DNA of 64,000 bases, taken from Coniella vitis (lineage: Eukaryota; Ascomycota; Sordariomycetes; Diaporthales; Schizoparmaceae). The notes under the pieces are model-generated. The model saw nothing but the letters and a program-made list of their open reading frames with translations, made no database searches and was not told the origin of the DNA. The stretch lies in assembly GCA_011317545.1 (NCBI GenBank), contig WUJK01000003.1, positions 1,054,001 to 1,118,000 of the forward strand, given 5' to 3'. Position numbers and translations under genes: made by a program. Positions 1 through 9,800 of the stretch are shown here, piece after piece (position 1 is the first letter of the stretch; every line of letters begins with the position of its first letter).

Positions 1-965
1 GTGAATGGGGGGTGTTCTGGTGGATGGAAAGGGGTCAAAGAGTTTGTTTTCTTGGATGGGTCTGGTGTTATACAGGCTTGGGCTTTTGCAGACGGTGCTT
101 GGGATAATGAGATCTTGGCCGCAGTGGTTTGTTTAATGAGGGCAAACCTAAAAGAGAGGCAGAGAGAGAGAGAGAGTGTGTGTGTGTGTGAGAGGGAGCC
201 AGAGTGAAAAGCCAAGTATGGGGTTTTCGGGGGCAACTCATGTTAGATCTGTTGGTGTTTTACATTCTACAAAACCTTGTTGCTCATCATTGGGCTGTGC
301 GAGATGCGATATAAGCTGGGACAGACTTGCAGGAAGTTGACGTGAGCCTGGGAACTGAATCAACCGAAGGATATAAGCTCGTCAAGAACAATATAAAACA
401 CGTTATCGTCGCCATCCTACATCTTCATAGAACAAGCAAACCAACCAATCAAGCGCAGCTGGTTGGGTCTTGGACACGCAAACGAGCCAATATTACTCTG
501 CCGAGAGTCAGGATAAAACCAGTTCAAACACCACTGGCCAAACAAAGCCCATAACTCCGTGCTGACCGCTGATCACCGACCGGCCGGGTGGAGGATGGAG
601 CCGCTTGAGGCTTACGCGAGACTACGCAAATCAACTGCTGGCGGATTTCGGATGGTCTTAGACCCGGTTGGGATTTCCTAAAATCCAGGGCCCAGGCATA
701 TAATGGAAACACCCTATGGCTGGGCCTTTCTTGATTCTTTTTGCGCCACGCGAGCACATCAAGGAATAGAAGCACAACCTCCAAGTTTTCCCTTTGGCGC
801 TGTATATATATATATATCCCCCATATATATACCCTATATCGATATAGTAGCCAGGCGGGTATTCACGCAAACGACTTACTTGCCCGAGTGACTATCACCA
901 CCGCCACAGACAGGCACTCGAGGTTGAACGTCCGCGGCTATTCCAGCCGTAATCACCGGCCCAGA
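1..965. other. Gene-poor left edge with microsatellites
   Basis: I see no supportable gene here. An open frame of 68 codons covers 1-207, but it reads through a GA/GT microsatellite (about 162-195) and has no recognisable domain. It could be the end of a gene lying to the left. A TA-rich tract near 802-845 sits upstream of the zinc-cluster gene. Confidence 0.5.
802..817 (+). promoter_or_regulatory. TATA-like tract upstream of Zn2Cys6 gene
   Basis: An alternating TA run lies about 150 bp before the ATG at 966. Its position suits a core promoter element, but it could equally be a simple repeat. Confidence 0.3.
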
Positions 966-3601
966 ATGCAGCAGAGAAGAACAGGCAAGCCAGCACCGTA
1001 CGGCCAAGCCTGCATTGAGTGTTTCAAGGCAAAATGCAAATGTATCCAACGTGAGGATCCAAGCAAATGCGCAAGGTAAATAAAATACCACTTCACACCT
1101 TATCACACAGCCCAAACACTTTTCGTCAGAGTTCAGGCCTCTTTGATCACGGGGAATTCCAGGCTTACACCAAGAACTCTGCGTAGATGCTACCGCCTGG
1201 GCCAAAAGTGCACACCGTCAGACAAGATCCGCCGTCGACGGAGACTCGGCGGCCAGAGGGCGGCAGCAACGTCCACGGTGGCCGGGCTGGAGAAGAAACT
1301 CGATGGACTCGCCGCGATATTGCAGGCTGGCAAGAGAGCCTGTCCAACAGACGACCGCTCCGCCGGCCAGACGGCGCAGATGCTCTCGCTGCCGCCAGTA
1401 GCAGCGGCTCCCAGAGCCCAGCTCGAGCCAGACCAGACGAGCAGAATCCAACCCAGACCGAGGAATGGCATGGAAGCGTTTTGCACGCTTCAAAAGCCCC
1501 CAGAACAGACGCCATCAACAACATCCATCATCTTGGACGAGTACATGGCCGCACCCACGCCAATGAGCCGCATGCCACACTTCCCAAGCCCTCTCTTACC
1601 GCCCCATCCACAGCAGCACAGCCACTGCATACTCTTCCAAGACCCCCGCGAGGCCGCCTCGCTCGTGAAACAAACCAGCGTCGCCATCTTCCGCGACAAG
1701 ATGCTGCCCTGGTGCCCCTTTACCCACCTGCCGCAATACGCCACAGCCACAGATCTCGTCGACAGCCTCGCCGCGGACCGGCCCCTGTTCCTGCGCGCCA
1801 TCGTGACCGTGAACACGGCGTCGCTGCGTCTGCGCGCCGCCCGCACAAAGGAGATGGGCGCGGTCCTGCTGCAGCAAATCGTGGCCGACGCGCGCCCCAC
1901 GCTCGACCTGGTGCTGGCTGTCCTGACGCTGGTGGCGTGGAAGCACGAAACGTCGTTTAGCAGATATGGCCCGTGCCGGCTGCTGGCGCTGCTGGGCCCG
2001 GCTGTGCACGGCATTTGCTTGGATGTTTCGGAGACGGCAGGCCGGTTCTCTGGCGATGGCTGTTCGCAAATGGGCGTACAAGAGGTCGATGGTGGTGGTG
2101 ATGGTGATGCCGAGGAACTGCTGGAAAAGTGTCGAGCTGTGCTGGGGCACTATGTCTTGACGAGCTCGTGAGTGCTCCAACGACCCTCCTCCTTCTTTTG
2201 CTATCGAGTCCACCAGGATATAATCCTGGGGGGGCGCCCTTTTCTGTTCAGAGACAAGGCTAATAAGCAAGATGGCCCTTGCAGAATCTCACCCTACTTC
2301 AAGCAGATCTCGCCCATACCGTGGACCCGCCACCTGGAACACTGCCTCCAACTCATCGAACGGAGCGCGGCTACGAGCCCGTTAGATGCCGAGTTTGCGG
2401 TGCAGGTTCGCTTCCAGCGACTGGCGCAGGAGGTCCAGGAGCTGGGTGGCCGGCGTGACCTCCTTTCTCCGCCGGTGGCCCTGTATTGCAGCACGCTGCT
2501 GGAGAAACTCCACGGGCTGGAGAAACTGATTCAGCCGGGCATGAAGCAACGGGGTAAGTCACTTGCAGCATTTCCATATCCCAAGAGATCCAGACAGAGA
2601 CAGACAGAGAGAGAGAGAGAGAGAAAAGAGCTCATCAATGTCTGACTTTGGTCACCCCAGATCCTCTTCGCGCTCAAAGCCGATACCTCGAACTATGCAT
2701 CCACCACGCCAGCGTCCAAGCCTTTCAACAGCAACAGAAACACCTCCTTTCCTTGTCATCTTCTTTGTCTTCTTCATCTTCATCTTCATCATCATCACCA
2801 CCACCTTCTTCGCCCTCCTCAACTTACCATAGCTCTTCCATCCCACCAGACCCCGACCAGGTCGTCGCCCTCCTATGGGCAACCGCCACCGCCGCCCGCG
2901 CCTGTTTCGACATCTGGCTGTCCATCCCCCCGACCACCTGGATCCGCGTCCCTGTGCAGTACAAGACGCCCGTCGCCGAAGCCGTCAAGCACCTGGTGGA
3001 CTTTTCCATCACCACCTCGTCCGCGTCGTCCTTGTTTATGCATAACAGCAGCAGTAACAGCAGCAACAGCAACAACAAGAACAAAAACAAAAACAACAAA
3101 AAGGACAACGGCCCACCAGTCTGTCCCGTTTCCTCGTTTCTACGGCGCTCTACTCTTGTCCCCACGGGCACGACAGAGGAGAAGGCTCCCCTCGTCTGGG
3201 ACTTTGAGGAAGCCTCGCACAAGCTCGGCCTCCTGGGCGTCATGGACGGGCTGATCGAGCTGGCGAGGCAGGCGAGGCACCTGGCGCAGGAGATGGACGA
3301 GGCGGCGGGGGCCATGTACGGGCACTTTGAGCAGAAACTGGCGAGCCATAGGGATTTGTTTGTGGGGAGAAGAGGAGGAGGAGGAGAGGCGGGGTTGCTG
3401 CTGGAGGAGGGAGATGGGCGTGGATGCGGCGGTGGTGCTGGTGGGGGAATTGCGGACTGGACGAATGGGCTGGGCCATGCTGCTGGGATTTTTGATTATG
3501 GATCGTATTGGAATGGGCATGGGCTGCTGGCCCAGTCTGCGTTTGGGCTGTTTGGAACGGAGAAGTGGAGGGAGGTGAGCTTTGAGGATGTGGTTCTCTG
3601 A
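966..3601 (+). CDS. Zn2Cys6 (fungal binuclear cluster) transcription factor
   Basis: Sequence-specific nuclear regulator, about 766 aa. Exons are 966-1075, 1187-2167, 2285-2553 and 2661-3601; all junctions are GT/AG and keep phase. The first intron splits the zinc cluster. After splicing, six cysteines (C16, C19, C26, C35, C38, C45) give exact C-x2-C-x6-C-x8-C-x2-C-x6-C spacing. A basic linker (DKIRRRRR) and a short coiled stretch (GLEKKLDGLAAIL) follow. The middle and C-terminus resemble the helical fungal regulator region (RYLELCIHHASV). The last exon holds poly-Ser and Asn/Lys low-complexity runs. The third intron contains a (GA)n tract. The frame stays open upstream to 741, so a longer N-terminus is possible; 966 is chosen because the cluster normally lies near the N-terminus. 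It converges on the peroxidase-GRE gene, with 170 bp between stops, and is a candidate regulator of it by proximity only. Confidence 0.85.
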
Positions 3602-3771
3602 TGGGTTGTTTTTCTTTTCTATTTTCCAACCATGAGAATCTTCCACAACACGTCGTTATTGGCAACTATCAAAGGTTCTCTGACAGCCAGCCACGCCTTT
3701 TCCTTCGTCAACCCAAGCCAGCAAACCTCACGATACTTGCAAGCCCATACTGTTCGATCCAAACCACAGCA

Positions 3772-5871
3772 CTACGGAGTAACGTACTGCCTCCGCTGGT
3801 GCTGCTTTTGGTCCTCGGGAAACAAGGTCGCGTAGAACTCTGTCCACCCGCCCATGCGCACGCGCACCAGGTTATACCGCTCGGGATCCCGTGACGCAGC
3901 CGTGTACGTGGCGAGGTTGGCACACGTGAGCGAGATCATGTTGCCCCCGACCTCGCCCGCGGCAAAGGCCCTGATGAACTTTTCCAACTCCTCGAGCGGA
4001 AAGGACTCTTCAATGTTCTGGTGGGCATGGTTAGCCTTTGGGTCTTGATCTTTGTTTATTGATGCTTGCTGCTTGTGAAGAAAGTGATGAGCTTGTTCTG
4101 GAAGAAGGGAAGAGAAGAAGAAGAAGAAGAAGAAGAAGAAAAAGGAAGAGAAGAAAAAAGAAGAGAAGAAAAAAGAAGAAAAAAGAAAACAAAAAAGAAA
4201 ACAAAAAGCATACCATATCAACAGGCGTTGCATTCGACAGCCCATACTCGGCCGCATGATTCTTCGCACTCTTCATCGTCTGATAGATATTCCGAAACCG
4301 CGGCGCAGCGGGCGTGTGGTCCTGCGGCGACGGCGACGGCGACATATCAGACGCCAGCGGACTCCCGTTGCGCCGCCCGTCCGCCGAGGCACCGCACAGC
4401 GCGCCATCGCCGACGTAGCCCTCAAAGGTGCCGATCCCCGGCGTCACCACAAAGGCAAACTCGTCGGCGTCGGAGGCGTGGTGCTGCTTGATGGCGTCGA
4501 GGCGGGGCTGCAGCGCCGGGTGCGGGCTCGAGGCGTCGACGGCGCGCGTGCAGATGCGCACGAGGTGGTCGAGGAGCCATTCGCCGAGCGCGTTGACGTC
4601 GGCGTCGCCGCTGCCCCATTTGGGGAGCGCGAGGGCAACGTCGCGGAGCTGCTGGAAGCGGAGGCCGTGTTCGGCTGCGTCGGCGGGGCCGCTTTTGGGT
4701 TTTTGTGGTGTTAGATGCTGTGATAGCGGTTGGGCAGGAGAAAAGAGAGAGCAGAGATAGTGAAGAGGATACTGGAGAAGGAAGAAAGGAAGAAAGGAAG
4801 AAGAGAAAAGAGAAAAGAGAAAAGAGAAAAGAGAAAAGAGAAAAGAGAAAAGAGAAAAGAGAAAAGAGAAAAGAGAAAAGAGAAAGCAAAGACGGTCAAG
4901 AGGATACCAGAGCAAGGAGTTGAGAAGAGATAGAAAAGAAAAAGAAAAGAAAGAAGAAAAAAAGAAAACAAAACAAAACAAAACAGACTCACAGTAACTG
5001 ATCTTGGAACGGCTCAACCATATTATACCCCCAGTCATTAATCAAACATCTCACCAGCTCCGACAAGGTCGTCACGGCCGTGTCGGCATCGTAGACCAGC
5101 TTCTTGATGGCATACAACGAGTCAATCGCGTTCGACACGCCCATGCACATGGGCGCAATAATGTGATATCGCCCACCCCCGTCCGTCAAGTCGCGCCCCT
5201 TTTCCACACACCCGTCGAGCACAGCCGACAGCAGCGGGCTGGGACACACACTGGCCAGATTGCCATAGTTCTCGAGCATGACGTGGTAGCACTGGACCAC
5301 CAGCCACTCCAGCTGCTCGACAAAGACGTCCTGCAGCTGCGCAAACGTCTTGATCTTGCGCGCTGGCGGGCCGCGGAACGACTGCTTGAGCCCACGCAGG
5401 TAGATGGGCCCCGCCGCCGCATACGTCGAGCCCTGGTTGAGCGTCTGCTCCAGGGCCGCCATGATGCTCACGCTGGCAAAGCAAAAGTCCGACGCGCCGG
5501 CAAACATGGGCTCGTAGCACCCGTCCGCGGCATAGTTGCGCGCCGCCGCCCACGGGACCCCGGCGGCGGCGGTGCCCGAGTCGTGCAGGCCCTGGCAGAG
5601 CTTGTCGTCGTTGTAGAGGATGGGCTGCGCGCCGCCCGAGAGCACGCACTTGGCTGCCTCGTCGAGGTACTCGGTGGGCATGTCCTTGTAGGTGCGCAGC
5701 GAGACGGTGGGCGCGTTGACGGGGATGCGGCGCGCGGCCTTGAGGCAGAGCATGGTGACGGGGTTGGCGCCGCCTTGGGGGGTCTGGTCGTTGGTGGCTT
5801 TGTAGCCGCCTACTGTGATCTGGCGGGAATGTAAGTGAGCATCTAGTGTTGGTGATGAAGTAGGGTTGAAG

Positions 5872-5908
<37 letters not shown>

Positions 5909-6866
5909 TGAGAGTGAGAGAGTGAGAGAGGAGAGTGAGAGTGAGAGAGTGAGAGAGTGAGAGAGTGAGAGAGTGAGAGAGTGAGAGAGTGAGAGAGTGA
6001 GAGAGTGAGAGAGTGAGAGAGTGAGAGAGTGAGAGAGTGAGAGAGTGAGAGAGTGAGAGAGTGAGAGAGTGAGAGAGTGAGAGAGTGAGAGAGTGAGAGA
6101 GTGAGAGAGTGAGAGAGTGAGAGAGTGAGAGAGTGAGAGAGTGAGAGAGTGAGAGAGTGAGAGAGTGAGAGAGTGAGAGAGTGAGAGAGTGAGAGAGTGA
6201 GAGAGTGAGAGAGTGAGAGAGTGAGAGAGTGAGAGAGTGAGAGAGTGAGAGAGTGAGAGAGTGAGAGAGTGAGAGAGTGAGAGAGTGAGAGAGTGAGAGA
6301 GTGAGAGAGTGAGAGAGTGAGAGAGTGAGAGAGTGAGAGAATAAGAGACAGAAACTAAACAAATACCTGCTGAACCCACTGGTTGATTCCTCCTCCCTGT
6401 GGAAAGTTGCCGCCCACTCCGCAAACAGCACACGTGCCAATATTACAGTAGTCGTAGATAAAGGCCCGCGAGACAAACGCGTTCTCGCCAATCTTGATAA
6501 ACAGGCAGTCAATGATCTCCTGCGCCTTTTCGGTCGTCAGGCTCTCCTTTTCCCGCTCCCAGAACGGCCACAGGATCTGGTCGAGGCGGCAGAGCGACGT
6601 CAGCTCGCCGACCAGGTGCAGACAGCAGTGGAAGGAGAAGATGAGCTGGACGGCGTCTTGGAAGGACGCTGGCGGGTGGTCGATGAGCCGGCGCAAGCGC
6701 GCTGCACAGTCTCGCATGTTCGCGGCGTCCTCGTCGGGCAGGTTGGGCAACTGGCTCGCTTTGTCGCAGTTGAGGGCCCAGTTCTGGAGGTAAGACTGGA
6801 CCGCGTGGAGGGAGATGGTGGCTGCTTTGTAGAAGTTGGCCTTGGTCGTGTTTCTGCTGGTGTTTC

Positions 6867-6897
<31 letters not shown>

Positions 6898-8607
6898 ATC
6901 AACTTCTTCCTCCTCCTCCTTCACTCCCTTCTCACTACTCTCTCTCACACTCTGGATATGCTCAATCAGCCCCTGGACACCCTTCTCCACGAGAATGTCG
7001 TAGTCGGGCACGATATGGCCCATGGCAGAGTGCTCGTTGAGCCCGTTCTGGAGCCACTGCGCCAGCTCCTCGTCCTTGTCGAGATAGGGCACGATTTCCT
7101 TGCCGCGGCCCAGCGTAAAGTCGGGAATCTGGCCGACAATCAGCTCGCGCGTGCCGATGCGCAGCAGGCCGTTGTCGCGCGCAATCTGCGAGTCGGGCGC
7201 CGACAGCAGCGAGGCCAGCGTGTGCGCATTGGCGAGCGCCTTGCGCAGGCTCACGTCCTTCTCGTGGCCGCGCAGGATCTCCTTGTCCTTGGGGTCCAGC
7301 AGCGTGCGCAGATGGGGCAGCCGCGGGAAGTTCTGGCGATGCAGCCAGCCGTCGCGCCAGTGGTTGAAGGCGCGCGCCACGAGGCCCAGCACGCGGTCGC
7401 TGGGCTCCTCGCCGCCGACATAGTGCCGCTGGCTCATCTTGTGGAGGTAGTCTTGCGAGTTGTAGAACAGGTACGCGTTGTCGCTGCGCACGCGCCAGTG
7501 GTCCTCCTCGTGGATGTCGTCGGCGCCCGCCATGGCCGCAATCTCCAGCTCCGCCGCCGCCGGCACATACCAGTACGCGCCGCCGATGCCGTGCACCGTG
7601 CTGAGCAGCCGGTCCGCCACATGGCCCGCCTTGCTGCCCAGCAGGTTCTGCAGCAGGTCCTCGAAGCGCTGCTGGTCGTTGCAGTACGCCACAAACATGA
7701 TGCCCTGCTCGCGCGCAGGGTGCCCGCCCGCCGCCGTGCCGTACGCCATCGCCTGGCGCAGCACCTTGCGCTGGTCGTTGTTGGCGTCGCGCACGTTGCC
7801 CGCCTGGTGGACGTGCCCGCGCAGCCCGTGCTGCGAGAGCACCGCGCCCTCGGTGTTGCGCCCGACCATCTGGTCCTGCGCGTCGGCCGTCTGCGTCGCG
7901 ATGCCGCCCCAGTCGAGCTCGAATTTCTGCGTGAGCGCAAAGCACGCGCCCGGGTGCGGCCCGTCGCGGAGCAGAATGTCCTCGACGAGCGTCACGGGGT
8001 CGTTGGGGTTCGTGATGCCGTCGACGTACCGCCCGCCGAGGATGCGGCTGTCTGCGCGCTTGCCGCCAATCGTAATGTCGATGCTGCCGCCGCTGCCGTG
8101 TGCTCTTCTGCTGCTTCTGCTGCTGCTGCTGCCGCCATGGTGGTGTCTGCTGGCCGAGCCAGAGCCAGAGACAGCTGTGGTCGTGGAAGAAGAGGAGGAG
8201 GAGGATTCCACGCCCACGAGGGCTTCCAGGGCGGGGAGGAAGTGGGCGACGACTTGGTCTGCCTTTTCGCGCGTGGGGCCTTTGATGTACAGCATCACGT
8301 CGCCGCCCGTGTTGCGGAACTTCTTGACGGCGCTGCCCTTGCCGTCGAGGACCTTGGTGCTGATGCGCATAGGCTCGCGGCCGGTCCAGGTGGTCCACAG
8401 GGCGGGCGAGAAGGCCGCGACAAGCGCGCAGTCGGCGTGGCTGTGCAGGATGGTGGTGTCGAGGTCGCGGATGAGCTGGGTCATGGCTTTGTACATGGTG
8501 CCCGTGTTGTCGTCGGGGTCCTTGAGCTTGATGACGATGAGCTGGCCGTAGACGGCCTTGCGGAGGAGGCCGCGTTGGGCGCCGAGGAGGGTGCTATCTA
8601 GGGACAT
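3772..8607 (-). CDS. DyP-type peroxidase fused to a glycyl radical enzyme
   Basis: Predicted 1263-aa two-enzyme fusion. Exons on the minus strand: 8607-6367, 5819-4993, 4691-4214, 4017-3772; phase is kept at every junction. Residues 1-370 are a DyP-type haem peroxidase: RYVDGITNP (193-201) corresponds to the GxxDG catalytic-Asp motif, GHVHQAGNVR (264-273) holds the likely proximal haem His, and KVLRQAMAYG plus GIMFVAYCND are conserved family blocks. A Ser/His/Gly-rich insert lies at 135-175. From about 380 to the end is a PFL-like GRE: GHIVPDYDILVEKG (530-543), GGINQWVQQ (739-747), ADGCYEP with thiyl Cys848 and Glu850, and RVRMGGW (1234-1240) with the radical glycine at 1238 or 1239. True PFL has two adjacent catalytic cysteines; here there is one, followed by x-Glu as in eliminating or decarboxylating GREs. 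No signal peptide is visible. The substrate is unknown. An Asn run (571-580) interrupts the GRE. Confidence 0.88.
4018..4213 (-). repeat. Pyrimidine-rich intron 3 of the peroxidase-GRE gene
   Basis: On the + strand this is an AGAA/AAAAG purine tract (about 4104-4200), so the transcript is almost pure C/U. It begins GTATGC and ends CCACCAG and separates VDM from NIEESF. Confidence 0.7.
4692..4992 (-). repeat. Intron 2 with a 7-bp AGAAAAG-type tandem repeat
   Basis: Heptamer copies fill about 4799-4885 and give one-sided purine bias on the + strand. The intron starts GTGAGT and ends CAAAAG. The acceptor is chosen because it restores phase and continues into GPADAAEHGLRF. Confidence 0.7.
5820..6366 (-). 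repeat. Intron 1 with a long 8-bp GAGAGAGT satellite
   Basis: From about 5937 to 6340 the + strand is an almost perfect GAGAGAGT array of roughly fifty units (CTCTCACT in the transcript). A GT/GA run adjoins it at 5873-5910. The intron starts GTATTT and ends GCCAG, between WVQQ and ITVGGY, in phase 0. Nearly all of its 547 bp is repeat. Confidence 0.85.
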
Positions 8608-9800
8608 TGTGGGTTAGGATTTCTTTTTGGGGGGGTGGGAGCTGGGTTTCTGGCGGGCGGTGAAGGTTAGGTAACTTTGGGAAGTGGCTGAGGTGAGGAT
8701 ATCGAGGATTCCTTATATACTCGAGCCTTTTCAAGTGGGACTTGTGTGTCGCCCTCTACTCTGGACTTGTCTACAACGGCACGGTCAAGATATCTGTTGC
8801 TTGCATTGTTACTCGGCTGTGCTCTTCACTCTGTAGACACAACAGATTACCACAATCCTTTCTGTTTCCTGTCGTCCCCGCGTCTTGTCCTATGCCATCC
8901 AGTTTCAAGAAGCTAATTCGAGTGATACTGTACGCGTTGCACCAGATGAAGTTACCCGTCGGCCAATCAACGACACTGCAATTCAGGCCAAAGAGTTGTT
9001 GAAAAGCTGCCATGATGGGGGACGGGCGTCTTGGTTACTTGCGTTTTAATATAGCACACGCTTCCGAGTCGTCAGATCTGTCCTGTATCAGGTAGATACC
9101 CAGAACAAGGGACAGCAGACTGGGTGTTACACGATGCTCCGCTCCGGGCCTTGCTGTGCTCTTCTACGGCTCACAGATGGGGGACCGGTGTGTACACAGA
9201 GTATATTAAAAGGACCTCGGATGAACAGGACAAGTTGGGCTACCCCATTCTTGACTCTGAGACTTGACCACGATGGGTTGCAGAATAGCCCTTGGTAGGC
9301 AAACTTGCATGCCAAAGAGACATACCAGCGTGTCAATTGTTGGCCTGAACGAATGCTCAGCAGGTCTGCATCCAACTGTGGTGAACGTAAGTGGAGCAAA
9401 ATTGGGAACATAGTAGTGATTAAGGCCTAGGTCAGCATCAAACTTGTCTTCATGAAGAAGTTGCGTCTACGGCTGGGCAGAACTGAACATCACCGATATT
9501 CAATCTACTTCTGGCGGAAACAAGAAGGGGGTGTATTGAATATCCAGACTCGCACAGCGGATGGGTGCATCGGCTGACGACATATGTTGTGTGAGGCTGC
9601 GGACTAGTGCGTGCAAGGATCTTGACTCGGATTTATATGACAGCCTTGTGTTAGTGGCCCGTGACAGCCTCGCACTAAAATCATTAGCCTCGTTTGACGC
9701 GCCAACCACCGGATGGAACCAGCGGCTACGTACTTCCAACCCCGTCCAATGGGAGTGCTCCCCAAGTCTACAGGAGATTTAGTCATCAAACACTGACTCA
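8608..9800. other. Intergenic, promoter of peroxidase-GRE gene and 3' side of monooxygenase
   Basis: Open frames here (for example 8742-9002 and 9127-9411) are short, unconserved-looking and lack domains. Apart from the TATA-like site near 8715 I see nothing specific. Confidence 0.5.
8712..8719 (-). promoter_or_regulatory. TATA box of the peroxidase-GRE gene
   Basis: TATATAAG on the minus strand, about 105 bp upstream of the ATG at 8607. Confidence 0.45.

Noticed and set aside
4989..6512. A 507-residue minus-strand frame with dozens of SLTLSLSH repeats
   Set aside because: The repeat is intron 1 read through; splicing at 6367 and 5819 gives a conserved GRE sequence in phase.
6616..8601. 661-codon plus-strand open frame opposite the peroxidase-GRE gene
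   Set aside because: It is the antisense shadow of a GC-rich coding exon; it has no domain and is rich in Ala, Arg and Val as expected from such shadows.
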